The notes under the pieces: model-generated
Told to the model about the DNA's origin: nothing
Databases searched by the model: none
What the model saw: the letters and a program-made list of their open reading frames with translations, nothing else
DNA from: Saccharicrinis sp050296935
Lineage (GTDB): Bacteria; Bacteroidota; Bacteroidia; Bacteroidales; Marinilabiliaceae
NCBI GenBank assembly: GCA_050296935.1
Contig: JBNKRV010000076.1
Coordinates: 1 to 23,485, forward strand
Length of the DNA: 23,485 nucleotides
Reading direction: 5' to 3'
Made by a program: the position numbers and the translations under genes
In this document: in pieces, positions 1 to 6,128 of the stretch
Layout of the letters: the number at the start of each line of letters is the position of its first letter
Position numbering within the stretch: the first letter of the stretch is position 1

Positions 1-213
1 AGGGCTTGCTAAATTATAAACTTATGAAACTGGCATGGCCAGGGCAAATTATTGGATACATAGGAGCACGATTGAAATTTGCATTGGTTATCAAGGGCTT
101 GCTAAATTATAAACTTATGAAACTGGCATGGCCAGAGCAAATTATTGGGTACATAGGTGCATGATTGAAATTTGCATTGGTTATCAAGGGCTTGCTAAAT
201 TATAAACTTATGA
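1..213 (+). repeat. 93-bp tandem repeat, 2.3 units in view
   Basis: Two full units (1-93 and 94-186) and a partial third (187-213) are nearly identical, differing at about five positions. Each unit starts AGGGCTTGCTAAATTATAAA and contains an ATG (24, 117, 210). The third unit stops just after its ATG, which is the start codon of the following endonuclease-family gene, so the repeat carries that gene's translation-start region. The unit length is 31 codons, so copies stay in frame. The window begins at a unit boundary, so more copies may lie upstream. Confidence 0.95.
3..164 (+). CDS. 3' end of an open frame made of 31-residue repeats (partial)
   Basis: The frame is open from the window edge and stops at TGA 162-164. 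It translates the tandem repeat into a 31-residue unit read twice, including MKLAWPGQIIGYIGARLKFA and ALVIKGLLNYKL; the second copy ends after YIGA. The peptide is hydrophobic and basic. It could be the C-terminus of an upstream protein extended by duplication, or non-coding DNA that happens to be open. I do not recognise the family. A point difference between units (CGA in unit 1, TGA in unit 2) creates the stop. The next gene starts 45 bp after the stop. Confidence 0.35.
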   Translation, partial: GLLNYKLMKLAWPGQIIGYIGARLKFALVIKGLLNYKLMKLAWPEQIIGYIGA

Positions 214-1034
214 AAAAATACTTTTTAATAACTCTGTTTGCTTTGATTGTACTCAGCACATCTGCTCAAACCTCATTAATGACTTTTAATATCAGGTACG
301 CCAACTCCGGAGATAAAGAGAATTCCTGGGATAACAGGAAAGTAGAAGTATGTGAATTTTTAGATAAAATTCATCCTGATATTTTTGGAGTACAGGAGGC
401 CATTCAAAGACAGGTCAATTATATTCTAGACAACACTTCAAATTATCAATTTATTGGTGTAGGTCGAACCGATGGAAAAACCAAAGGTGAATATTCTGCC
501 ATATTTTACGATACCCTTAAATTCGAACTTCTCAAAAATGAGACTTTCTGGCTATCAACCAATCCTGGTGAACCTTCCGTTGGATGGGATGCTGTACTAA
601 AAAGAATATGTACATATGGTCAGTTTAAAAACAAGAAAACTCATGATACCATTCATGTATTTAACACACATTTTGACCATATCGGATCGAAAGCCCGGAA
701 AAATTCCGCAGCATTAATCCTTGCAAAAATCAGTGCCTGCCAATTACTAAACAAGAAGGTTATTGTGATGGGAGATTTTAACAGCACACCACACAACAGT
801 CCAATTATCCTGTTTAAAAAACACCTTCTGGATGGAAGAAAGGTTATGAAGAGAAAATTCCGTCAACCTGAAGGGTCCTTTAATGCCTTTAATGTTCATT
901 CGAAATGCAAGAGAAGAATCGATTACATTTTTACCCGAAACCTAACAGTTTTAAACTATATACATATGACCAATAAAAGAGGGAATGGACTTTGGTTATC
1001 CGATCATCTCCCGGTTAAAGTCGAAGTTGAGTAA
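210..1034 (+). CDS. Secreted endonuclease/exonuclease/phosphatase family protein
   Basis: This is a 274-residue protein with an N-terminal signal peptide (about residues 1-19, ending STSA-Q), so it is probably exported. The rest matches the DNase I-like EEP fold (metal-dependent phosphoesterases such as DNase I, exonuclease III and sphingomyelinase). Visible motifs are TFNIRY with Asn27, the metal-binding Glu63 in GVQEA, NTHFDH with His154, GDFN with Asp189 and Asn191, and the terminal SDHLP with His266. The set appears complete, so it should be active on a phosphodiester or phosphomonoester; the substrate cannot be read from sequence. An in-frame TTG at 165 would add 15 residues encoded by the upstream repeat. 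ATG 210 is preferred because the signal peptide begins there. Two further copies of this start region lie just upstream. Confidence 0.88.
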   Translation: MKKYFLITLFALIVLSTSAQTSLMTFNIRYANSGDKENSWDNRKVEVCEFLDKIHPDIFGVQEAIQRQVNYILDNTSNYQFIGVGRTDGKTKGEYSAIFYDTLKFELLKNETFWLSTNPGEPSVGWDAVLKRICTYGQFKNKKTHDTIHVFNTHFDHIGSKARKNSAALILAKISACQLLNKKVIVMGDFNSTPHNSPIILFKKHLLDGRKVMKRKFRQPEGSFNAFNVHSKCKRRIDYIFTRNLTVLNYIHMTNKRGNGLWLSDHLPVKVEVE

Positions 1035-1261
1035 GCTCTCTGCTGACTTTTTAAAAAATCAATACTTTTAAAATAAGTAGCCCTATATAACCAACTCGAA
1101 AAATGTGTTACACTACTACCATTATTATTCAATTTTTCGTAGAGATAAATAAAAACTTCCTGAAGTATATCATGTACAGTCTGGCATTCTCCAATCATTT
1201 TCATACCAATGCGAAACATCATGGGGTAATACTTTATATATATAATTCCGAATTCCTTCAG
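1004..1261 (-). pseudogene. ECF-type RNA polymerase sigma factor remnant (region 2 only)
   Basis: Read on the minus strand from about 1261, the frame gives KYYPMMFRIGMKMIGE, then DILQEVFIYLYEKL, FSSWLYRATYF and SIDFLKSQQR. This is the order and spacing of sigma-70 region 2 in ECF sigma factors (core binding followed by the -10 recognition helix). After SQQR the frame runs into the antisense of the endonuclease-family gene and stops at 1004. No region 4 helix-turn-helix follows, and an in-frame TAA lies shortly upstream of the homologous part. An ATG exists at 1222, but it falls inside region 2. I read it as a truncated, non-functional sigma factor gene. Nothing resembling an anti-sigma partner is nearby. 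Confidence 0.72.
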
Positions 1262-1454
1262 ATTTTGATTTTGTTGTTAGTCTGTTTAGCTATGATTTTG
1301 TGACAAAAAACATACTATTTTTCTTAAAAAAATCACAATAATCAAACACAACCCCCCTTTAATCAATTTATCTACCTTTTTCAATCATTATTAATTAATT
1401 TTACCCTGCTTTTTTTTACGAAATATATCCAACAACAATCTAAACAATAAATAA

Positions 1455-1856
1455 ATGGCACTAATCGAATGGAATGATAGCTTTAATGTAGACATTGAAG
1501 TTATAGATAAGCAACACAAAAAGCTTGTGAGTATGATTAATGATTTTTATGATCAGGTAAGTAATAAGTCAAGCAAAGAACTAATTGGTGAGTTAATTGG
1601 AAAGATGAAAGCTTATACCGAAGATCATTTTAGAACAGAGGAAAATATATTTAAAAAAATAAATTACCACGAGTCTGAGGAGCATATCCAGAAACACAGG
1701 GATTTCATTGAAAAAGTTAATGATCTGCAATCAAGATACGGTAGCGGTAAACTGATTATTTCTTTTGAGATTACAAACTTTTTAAAGAATTGGTTGGTAT
1801 CTCATATCCAGGATACTGACATGAAATATGCCGAAATAATTAGGAGACTTAACTAG
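1455..1856 (+). CDS. Bacteriohemerythrin
   Basis: This is a 133-residue single-domain hemerythrin, a cytoplasmic four-helix bundle with a non-haem di-iron site that reversibly binds O2. All seven expected ligands are visible with the right spacing: His21 (DKQHK), His58 and Glu62 (HFRTE), His77 and His81 (HIQKH), His117 and Asp122 (HIQDTD). Length and the N-terminal LIEWNDSF also fit the family. It stands alone, with no fused sensor or signalling domain, suggesting O2 storage, delivery or sensing in a micro-aerobic or anaerobic lifestyle. The stop codon TAG overlaps the first two bases of a dispersed repeat, so that repeat follows the coding sequence without spacer. Confidence 0.95.
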   Translation: MALIEWNDSFNVDIEVIDKQHKKLVSMINDFYDQVSNKSSKELIGELIGKMKAYTEDHFRTEENIFKKINYHESEEHIQKHRDFIEKVNDLQSRYGSGKLIISFEITNFLKNWLVSHIQDTDMKYAEIIRRLN

Positions 1857-2018
1857 TGTCGGCAAGAAAACACCATTTTTTCCCCGAAATAATCGGGGCA
1901 GGCTGTTACTCTTGCTCTCAAAATGATCATTTACGGCAGTAAACTCACATTTTCCGGGCTTCGAAAGCCTCAGAGATGAAGCTTTCTTTTCTGACACTTG
2001 AGCTTTCGTGCAAGTACT
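1855..2018 (+). repeat. Dispersed palindromic repeat, family A copy 1
   Basis: Matches 9722-9866 in the same orientation over about 140 bp, including blocks such as ACTCTTGCTCTCAAAATGAT and CGGCAGTAAACTCACATTTT. The ends form an imperfect inverted repeat: AGTGTCGGCAAGAAAA at 1855 and CTTTTCTGACACT ending near 1998. Homology continues to the block TTTCGTGCAAGTACT. This copy carries an extra small palindrome (CCCCGAAATAATCGGGG, near 1880) that copy 2 lacks. It has no plausible coding capacity. Confidence 0.88.
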
Positions 2019-2361
2019 AACTGAGCTTGTGTCATTCTTACTTCACACATTTACGATTCTTTAGCCCAAATGCTATATTTGAATTATAAATATATGCTTT
2101 TCTGAATTTTTCATCAACGTTGCAAACATATTATATTTTCAGATACACTACTTTTCTTCATCACCTCACTAACAGCCTACTATGCAATAATACACAGTTA
2201 AATTTCAGTAAGTATTTTTAATAATTTACATTCGTTTTAAAGTGTAACCTGATATAGATTTAATGTTTTAAATTGATATTATTTTATTTCTTAAAATTAT
2301 AGATTATATTTAGGCAATTAAACACACATATGTTAAATTACTCATTTAAATCCTCAAAAAG
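2019..2361. other. AT-rich intergenic region without a gene
   Basis: No credible coding frame was seen on either strand. A TATATTTG at 2074-2081 fits the Bacteroidota -7 consensus TAnnTTTG, but it lies about 280 bp before the next gene and has no convincing -33 TTG at the right distance. Any promoter assignment is therefore weak. The remainder is A/T-rich with no strong hairpin. Confidence 0.5.
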
Positions 2362-2583
2362 ATGAAAAAATTATTATTACCAGCTCTATTTTTAGGCTTA
2401 TTAACCGTTAGTTGTGGTGGAAAAAAAGAAAAAAAAGCAACTGAAGCTGCTGCCGAACAAGTTGAAGTTACAGTTGAAGAAGAGGTAGAAACTCTTGATT
2501 CAACTGCTATTGAAGTTGCTGACTCATTAGCTGTTGAAGCTACTGACTCGTTAGCTGTTGAAGCAGAGGAAGAAGTTAACTAA
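2362..2583 (+). CDS. Small acidic lipoprotein
   Basis: A 73-residue protein with a lipoprotein signal peptide; the lipobox LTVSC places the lipidated cysteine at residue 18, followed by GGKKEKK. The mature part is Ala/Glu/Val-rich and strongly acidic, with the heptad-like motif DSLAVEA occurring twice near the C-terminus. It should be anchored in the envelope, with little tertiary structure predicted. I do not recognise a domain. The protein encoded at 2799 has the same start plan (MKK, Cys18, then xGKKE), so the two look like diverged paralogues. It has its own terminator and so is probably a single-gene transcript. Confidence 0.8.
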   Translation: MKKLLLPALFLGLLTVSCGGKKEKKATEAAAEQVEVTVEEEVETLDSTAIEVADSLAVEATDSLAVEAEEEVN

Positions 2584-2606
2584 AAAACATTCCAACATTT
2601 AATTAT

Positions 2607-2630
2607 AAATGCCCCAATGATGGGGCATTT
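2607..2630 (+). terminator. Rho-independent terminator after the first small lipoprotein
   Basis: AAATGCCCCA, loop ATGA, then TGGGGCATTT form a perfect 10-bp stem 25 bp after the stop codon, followed by a T-rich stretch (TTCATTT). Confidence 0.85.
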
Positions 2631-2798
2631 TCATTTCTATTCCACCCTGTCTGTTATACATTTCTTTCACTTCCTAGTCTCTATTCCTATTTCCAATTGG
2701 AGCTTCATTCATTTGCATAAATAACCATGTACTGAATTATTTTTTATATTTATAGGTATATATATGCACTTCAAATTATAAACTTTAACACAAAATAC

Positions 2799-3029
2799 AT
2801 GAAAAAATTTATCACCCCTCTAATGTTAACCGCAATATTATCAGTAAGTTGTAGCGGCAAAAAAGAATCCAAGGATCAACAAAAAGAAACCATATCAGAA
2901 ACTATTGAAAGCAACTCTCCCAAAGAAATAAATATCATTGACTCTGTTACTGTTCAACTTGAAGCCACTAAAACAGAGATTGAAGAATCTGCAAAGAAAC
3001 TGGATGATTTATTAAACGACATACAATAA
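2799..3029 (+). CDS. Small lipoprotein, paralogue of the upstream one
   Basis: A 76-residue protein with signal peptide and lipobox LSVSC (Cys18), followed by SGKKESKD. The mature chain is charged (Glu, Lys, Ser, Thr) and its C-terminal part (LEATKTEIEESAKKLDDLL) looks like an amphipathic helix or short coiled coil. No known domain is recognised. It shares the N-terminal layout of the lipoprotein at 2362. Only 12 bp separate its stop from the next start, so it is probably co-transcribed with the Lys/Glu-rich secreted protein. A joint envelope role is an inference from this context. Confidence 0.78.
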   Translation: MKKFITPLMLTAILSVSCSGKKESKDQQKETISETIESNSPKEINIIDSVTVQLEATKTEIEESAKKLDDLLNDIQ

Positions 3030-3041
3030 AACTTCAGCAAC

Positions 3042-3602
3042 ATGACAAATACATTCAAAAAAACAGCCCTGGTTATCATTTCATGCTTCTTGATTTCCGG
3101 AATTTCCTATGCTCAACAAGGTAAAGGAAAAGAAAAAGCTGAAAAACATATGCAAAAAGGGAAAGACAAGCTAAAAGAAACTCACGAGAAAGAAAAAAAT
3201 AAAGCCGAGAAAGAAAAAGAAGAAAAGTTCGGTAAGTCCGAGGAAATGACAAAGAAAAAAAAAGCTGAATCTGACGAAGAAAAAAGAAACGCATACGGAA
3301 AAAATAAAGGAGAACTGAGAGGCAAAGAATTTGGACAAGAAAGAGCCCGCCTTGCTAAATTAAAAAGAAAAGAAAAAGTAAAAGAACTTGAAGAATCGGT
3401 TGAAAAAGGGAACGAAAAAGTAAAAGAGGCAACTGAAAAAATTCAAAATTCAAAAGAAAAACTTGAAAAAGTAAAAGAAATCATTTCAAAAGAAGAGTAC
3501 GAAGCAAGGAAAAAGAAAATAGAAATTGCTGAAAAAGGAATTAAAGACCTTGAAGAAAAAATAGAGAAAGCAAAAAAAATGAAACCTACTACTGTAGAAT
3601 AA
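3042..3602 (+). CDS. Secreted Lys/Glu-rich coiled-coil protein
   Basis: A 186-residue protein with a signal peptide (about residues 1-24, ending SYA-QQG) and a mature part dominated by Lys and Glu. Residues about 28-75 are low-complexity KEKAEK-type sequence. The segment from about residue 110 (KRKEKVKELEESVEKGNEKV) to the end has heptad spacing typical of a long coiled coil. It is likely periplasmic or envelope-associated and highly charged. No enzymatic motif is visible and I do not recognise a named family. It follows the lipoprotein gene by 12 bp and is followed by a strong terminator, so these two genes form a short operon. Confidence 0.75.
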   Translation: MTNTFKKTALVIISCFLISGISYAQQGKGKEKAEKHMQKGKDKLKETHEKEKNKAEKEKEEKFGKSEEMTKKKKAESDEEKRNAYGKNKGELRGKEFGQERARLAKLKRKEKVKELEESVEKGNEKVKEATEKIQNSKEKLEKVKEIISKEEYEARKKKIEIAEKGIKDLEEKIEKAKKMKPTTVE

Positions 3603-3605
3603 ATA

Positions 3606-3645
3606 AAAACAAAGAACTACCTCAAGGGGTAGTTTTTTGTTTTTA
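3606..3645 (+). terminator. Terminator after the Lys/Glu-rich protein gene
   Basis: AACTACC (3615-3621) pairs with GGTAGTT (3628-3634), extended by flanking A-rich and T-rich arms (AAAACAAAG before, TTTTGTTTTT after). The stem starts 12 bp after the stop codon and ends in a T tract. Confidence 0.85.
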
Positions 3646-3707
3646 TATAAAACTATTGTAAAATAGTTTTGAACATTGCGATTACTTCTGACTTATAGTT
3701 AAAACTT

Positions 3708-3715
3708 TATATTTG
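3708..3715 (+). promoter_or_regulatory. Candidate promoter -7 box for the flavoprotein gene
   Basis: TATATTTG matches the Bacteroidota -7 consensus TAnnTTTG, 56 bp before the start codon and just downstream of the preceding terminator. A clear -33 TTG at about 20 bp spacing was not found, so only the -7 half is supported. Confidence 0.5.
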
Positions 3716-3771
3716 CATTGAAAGTATTTGCTTTGGCTTACATTTACTAACAAACAGATTATATACAAAGA

Positions 3772-5271
3772 ATGGAAGAATTTGATTTAATTGTTATTGG
3801 CTCCGGACCGGCAGGATATTCTTCTGCCATGCGTGCTCTTGATTATGGTTTGAACATTTGTATAGTAGAAGGCTCTCACCTCGGAGGTGCCGGTGTTATG
3901 AATGGCGCCTTAACTTCTAAAACAATGTACGAATTAAGTATGGATTATTCCGTAGCTGCAAGAACAGACCGGGGATTCAGGGCTGGAAGCTTAAGTGTTG
4001 ACTTTACGCAAGTAATCAAAACGGTATTACAGGCAGCCAAAGAAAAACAATACCAGATATTGAGTCAGATTGAAACGTTTTCAAAAGGCAGATCTCATCA
4101 TGGTTCTTTGTCTTTAGTTAAAGGATGGGCAAAATTCCTTGATCCTTATACTATTTCTGTTACGGATCAATCTTCCACAAAAAAATTAAAAGCTAAAAAT
4201 TTCATTATTGCTACCGGAGCTAAACCAAGAAAAGCTCCGGGACTGGAGATTGATCATGAAAGAATCATTGACTCTGATGATATATTAAACCTGAGAAAAT
4301 TCCCTGAAAAAATGCTAATCATTGGTTCCGGGATTATTGGTTGTGAATTTGCCACTATATTCAGCAATTTTAAACAAACAGAAGTTCATTTATTAGACCG
4401 AGCCAACAGAGTTCTTCCCAATGAAGATGACGACGTAAGCAATTTTGTAGCTAAAAACCTTGAAGATAATGGTGTTATTGTGCATCATACAGCCCACCTC
4501 AGAACAATTAAAAAATACGATACACACCTTGAAGTTATTTTAGACTATGATGCAGGTAATAGCCGTGTTATTGAAGTAGATGTGGCTTTGGTGGCTATAG
4601 GAAGGGTTCCTAACAGTGACAATCTAGGCTTGGAAAATATTGGAGTGACTACAACCGAAAGGGGAACAATTAATATTGCTGACGATTGCGTTTTAAGGGA
4701 TGGTAATAATCAGTGCCATATATATGCAGCAGGTGATATTACAGGGCATACACAACTCTATAGTATTGCCGAATTTCAAGGTAGATTGGCCGCTGAAAAA
4801 ATTGCAGATACACCTTGCTACCCCTTAGATTACTCACATATGTCGACATTGATGTTTTTTAAACCGGAACTGGCATCGGTGGGCCTAAATGAAAAACAAT
4901 TGCGCGCACATAAAATTCCACACAAAGTGGCTTACTACTCCAATCAGCTTATTAACAGAGCTATAGCAATGAGAGCCACTAATGGATTTGTTAAAATCAT
5001 TGTTAGCAACGAAGATGAACCCCGGATATTAGGTATGCGTGCTGCAGGGCCACAAGCATCTGCATATATTGTATCTGTAGCTCACTTAATAAAACAAGGC
5101 AACAGCCTCCAGGAAGTATTAAAAATATTCTATCCTCACCCAAGTGTAGCTGAAGGAATTCAGGAATGTTTACGCACCTTAAGTGGCAAATCAATATTTA
5201 AACCGGAAGCCTTCCCTGATTTAATTAATTTTAAAGAATGGTATCCGGAACCTGAAAAAGAATTGGAATGA
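3772..5271 (+). CDS. Dihydrolipoamide dehydrogenase-like flavoprotein lacking the redox disulfide
   Basis: A 499-residue class I pyridine-nucleotide oxidoreductase. Domain order: FAD-binding GSGPAGYSSA (about residues 10-19), NAD(P)-binding GSGIIGCEFA (about 185-194), the second FAD motif YAAGDITG (about 317-324), and a C-terminal dimerisation domain with the conserved His-Glu pair in HPSVAEG (His456, Glu461). In dihydrolipoamide dehydrogenases the segment after GG reads TCLNVGCIPSK; here it reads AGVMNGALTSK (residues 40-50), so both cysteine positions (41 and 46) are Gly and Ala. It therefore cannot use the usual disulfide. Loss of part of this centre is known in soluble transhydrogenase SthA, so an NAD(P)H-transferring or diaphorase role is possible. 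It stands alone without lipoyl-complex genes. Start ATG is supported by the FAD motif beginning six residues in. Confidence 0.85.
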   Translation: MEEFDLIVIGSGPAGYSSAMRALDYGLNICIVEGSHLGGAGVMNGALTSKTMYELSMDYSVAARTDRGFRAGSLSVDFTQVIKTVLQAAKEKQYQILSQIETFSKGRSHHGSLSLVKGWAKFLDPYTISVTDQSSTKKLKAKNFIIATGAKPRKAPGLEIDHERIIDSDDILNLRKFPEKMLIIGSGIIGCEFATIFSNFKQTEVHLLDRANRVLPNEDDDVSNFVAKNLEDNGVIVHHTAHLRTIKKYDTHLEVILDYDAGNSRVIEVDVALVAIGRVPNSDNLGLENIGVTTTERGTINIADDCVLRDGNNQCHIYAAGDITGHTQLYSIAEFQGRLAAEKIADTPCYPLDYSHMSTLMFFKPELASVGLNEKQLRAHKIPHKVAYYSNQLINRAIAMRATNGFVKIIVSNEDEPRILGMRAAGPQASAYIVSVAHLIKQGNSLQEVLKIFYPHPSVAEGIQECLRTLSGKSIFKPEAFPDLINFKEWYPEPEKELE

Positions 5272-5281
5272 AAACTTAAAA

Positions 5282-5473
5282 ATTCATAGCTCCCCTAATT
5301 ATAACGATAATGGTCATTGTTTTTGTTTATCTGGCAACCCCAAAGTATATTTTAAAGCAATCATTCAGGTATTCCCGGGAATAGAAGATTATGAGATTTT
5401 TGAAAACAGAAAAATAAATGTCGGCGATGCCATTCCATGGGTTAAATCGAACAACTATATGCAATATGAATAG
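5282..5473 (+). other. Possible remnant of an unrecognised coding region
   Basis: One frame here reads like protein without a usable start codon: SGNPKVYFKAIIQVF, then PGIEDYEIFENRKINVG and DAIPWVKSNNYMQYE, ending at TAG 5471-5473. The mixed composition is more protein-like than the surrounding AT-rich DNA. I recognise no family. It lies just after the flavoprotein gene and before a dispersed repeat, which suits a decayed gene fragment, but chance cannot be excluded. Confidence 0.3.
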
Positions 5474-5522
5474 AGTCAGCAGAAAGAGATATACTTGAAT
5501 ATTACAAATCAATTGCCTATCT

Positions 5523-5666
5523 GGTGTTCGTCTATAAAGTCCAGTTAATGCGCTGTTGCATAAAATCCAAATCCTCATATACGCTGGTATACTGCGGTTT
5601 GATTTTTTCACACGCCTTGCATTTAAACGTCATACCCCAAACATCCGACTTTTATGGACAGGCACT
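5523..5666 (+). repeat. Dispersed palindromic repeat, family B copy 1
   Basis: Related to 9898-10042 (inverted) and 15669-15769 (same orientation, shorter). The ends are imperfect inverted repeats: GGTGTTCGTCTATAAAGTC at the left and GACTTTTATGGACAGGCACT at the right. Shared internal blocks include AAAATCCAAATCCTCATATA, CGCTGGTATACTG and CACACGCCTTGCATTTAAA. No coding capacity. About 145 bp long, as in copy 2. Confidence 0.88.
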
Positions 5667-6050
5667 ATCTAATTGTACCAATTAAATCTATAAATGCTCC
5701 AGTATAATGCCGAGCTAAACTCAAGCTACTTTAAGAACGAAGTGAACTAGAAGTAGCATTTTGAATTTTAATCGGTATTATTAAAAATGACTCTATACTC
5801 TTTGAAGAACATTGGGATAACTTCAACTCCCTTTACATATCTAATTCATTTTCAGCAGCAAAAATGCAGTTGGTTTATTAGTATCCTCAGTTCTAAATCA
5901 GGAAAAAATTAAAAATGAGCCGATTCAGAGGCACAAAATGCCATTGTAGCAAGGCCAATAACAAAAAAAAGAAAAACCAGAATTCATCACACCTCAATGA
6001 AATACATCAATATATCTCAACAGCAAAGAACATATTAAATCAATAAAAAA
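5667..6050. other. Intergenic region without a recognised gene
   Basis: About 380 bp of AT-rich sequence. A short open stretch around 5795-5880 (DSILFEEHWDNFNSLYIS in one frame) has no start codon and no family I recognise. An imperfect inverted pair (CAAGCTACTT near 5724 and AAGTAGC near 5750) is present. Nothing else is supported. Confidence 0.45.
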
Positions 6051-6073
6051 GGCTGCCTATTCAATAAGCAGCC
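6051..6073 (-). terminator. Terminator of the purF-like gene
   Basis: GGCTGC and GCAGCC enclose a small inner stem (TAT/ATA). On the minus strand the hairpin is followed by TTTTTTATTG, giving a good rho-independent terminator about 55 bp after the stop codon of the gene at 6129. Confidence 0.88.
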
Positions 6074-6128
6074 ATATCTAAAATCCCTTTATTTTAAAAT
6101 TCAGTACACCTTTATAATCTAAATTAGA

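Noticed and set aside
1103..1303. Plus-strand 66-codon frame
   Set aside because: It is antisense to the recognisable sigma factor remnant and has no motif.
1782..1997. Minus-strand 71-codon frame over the end of hemerythrin
   Set aside because: It covers the hemerythrin 3' end in antisense and the family A repeat; the hemerythrin frame is certain.
3076..3294. Minus-strand 72-codon frame rich in Phe and Leu
   Set aside because: It is the antisense of the Lys/Glu-rich coding sequence; AAG/GAA codons read backward give Leu/Phe/Ser.
5327..5611. Minus-strand 94-codon frame
   Set aside because: It runs through the left half of a family B repeat and has no family signature; the reverse frame looks more protein-like.
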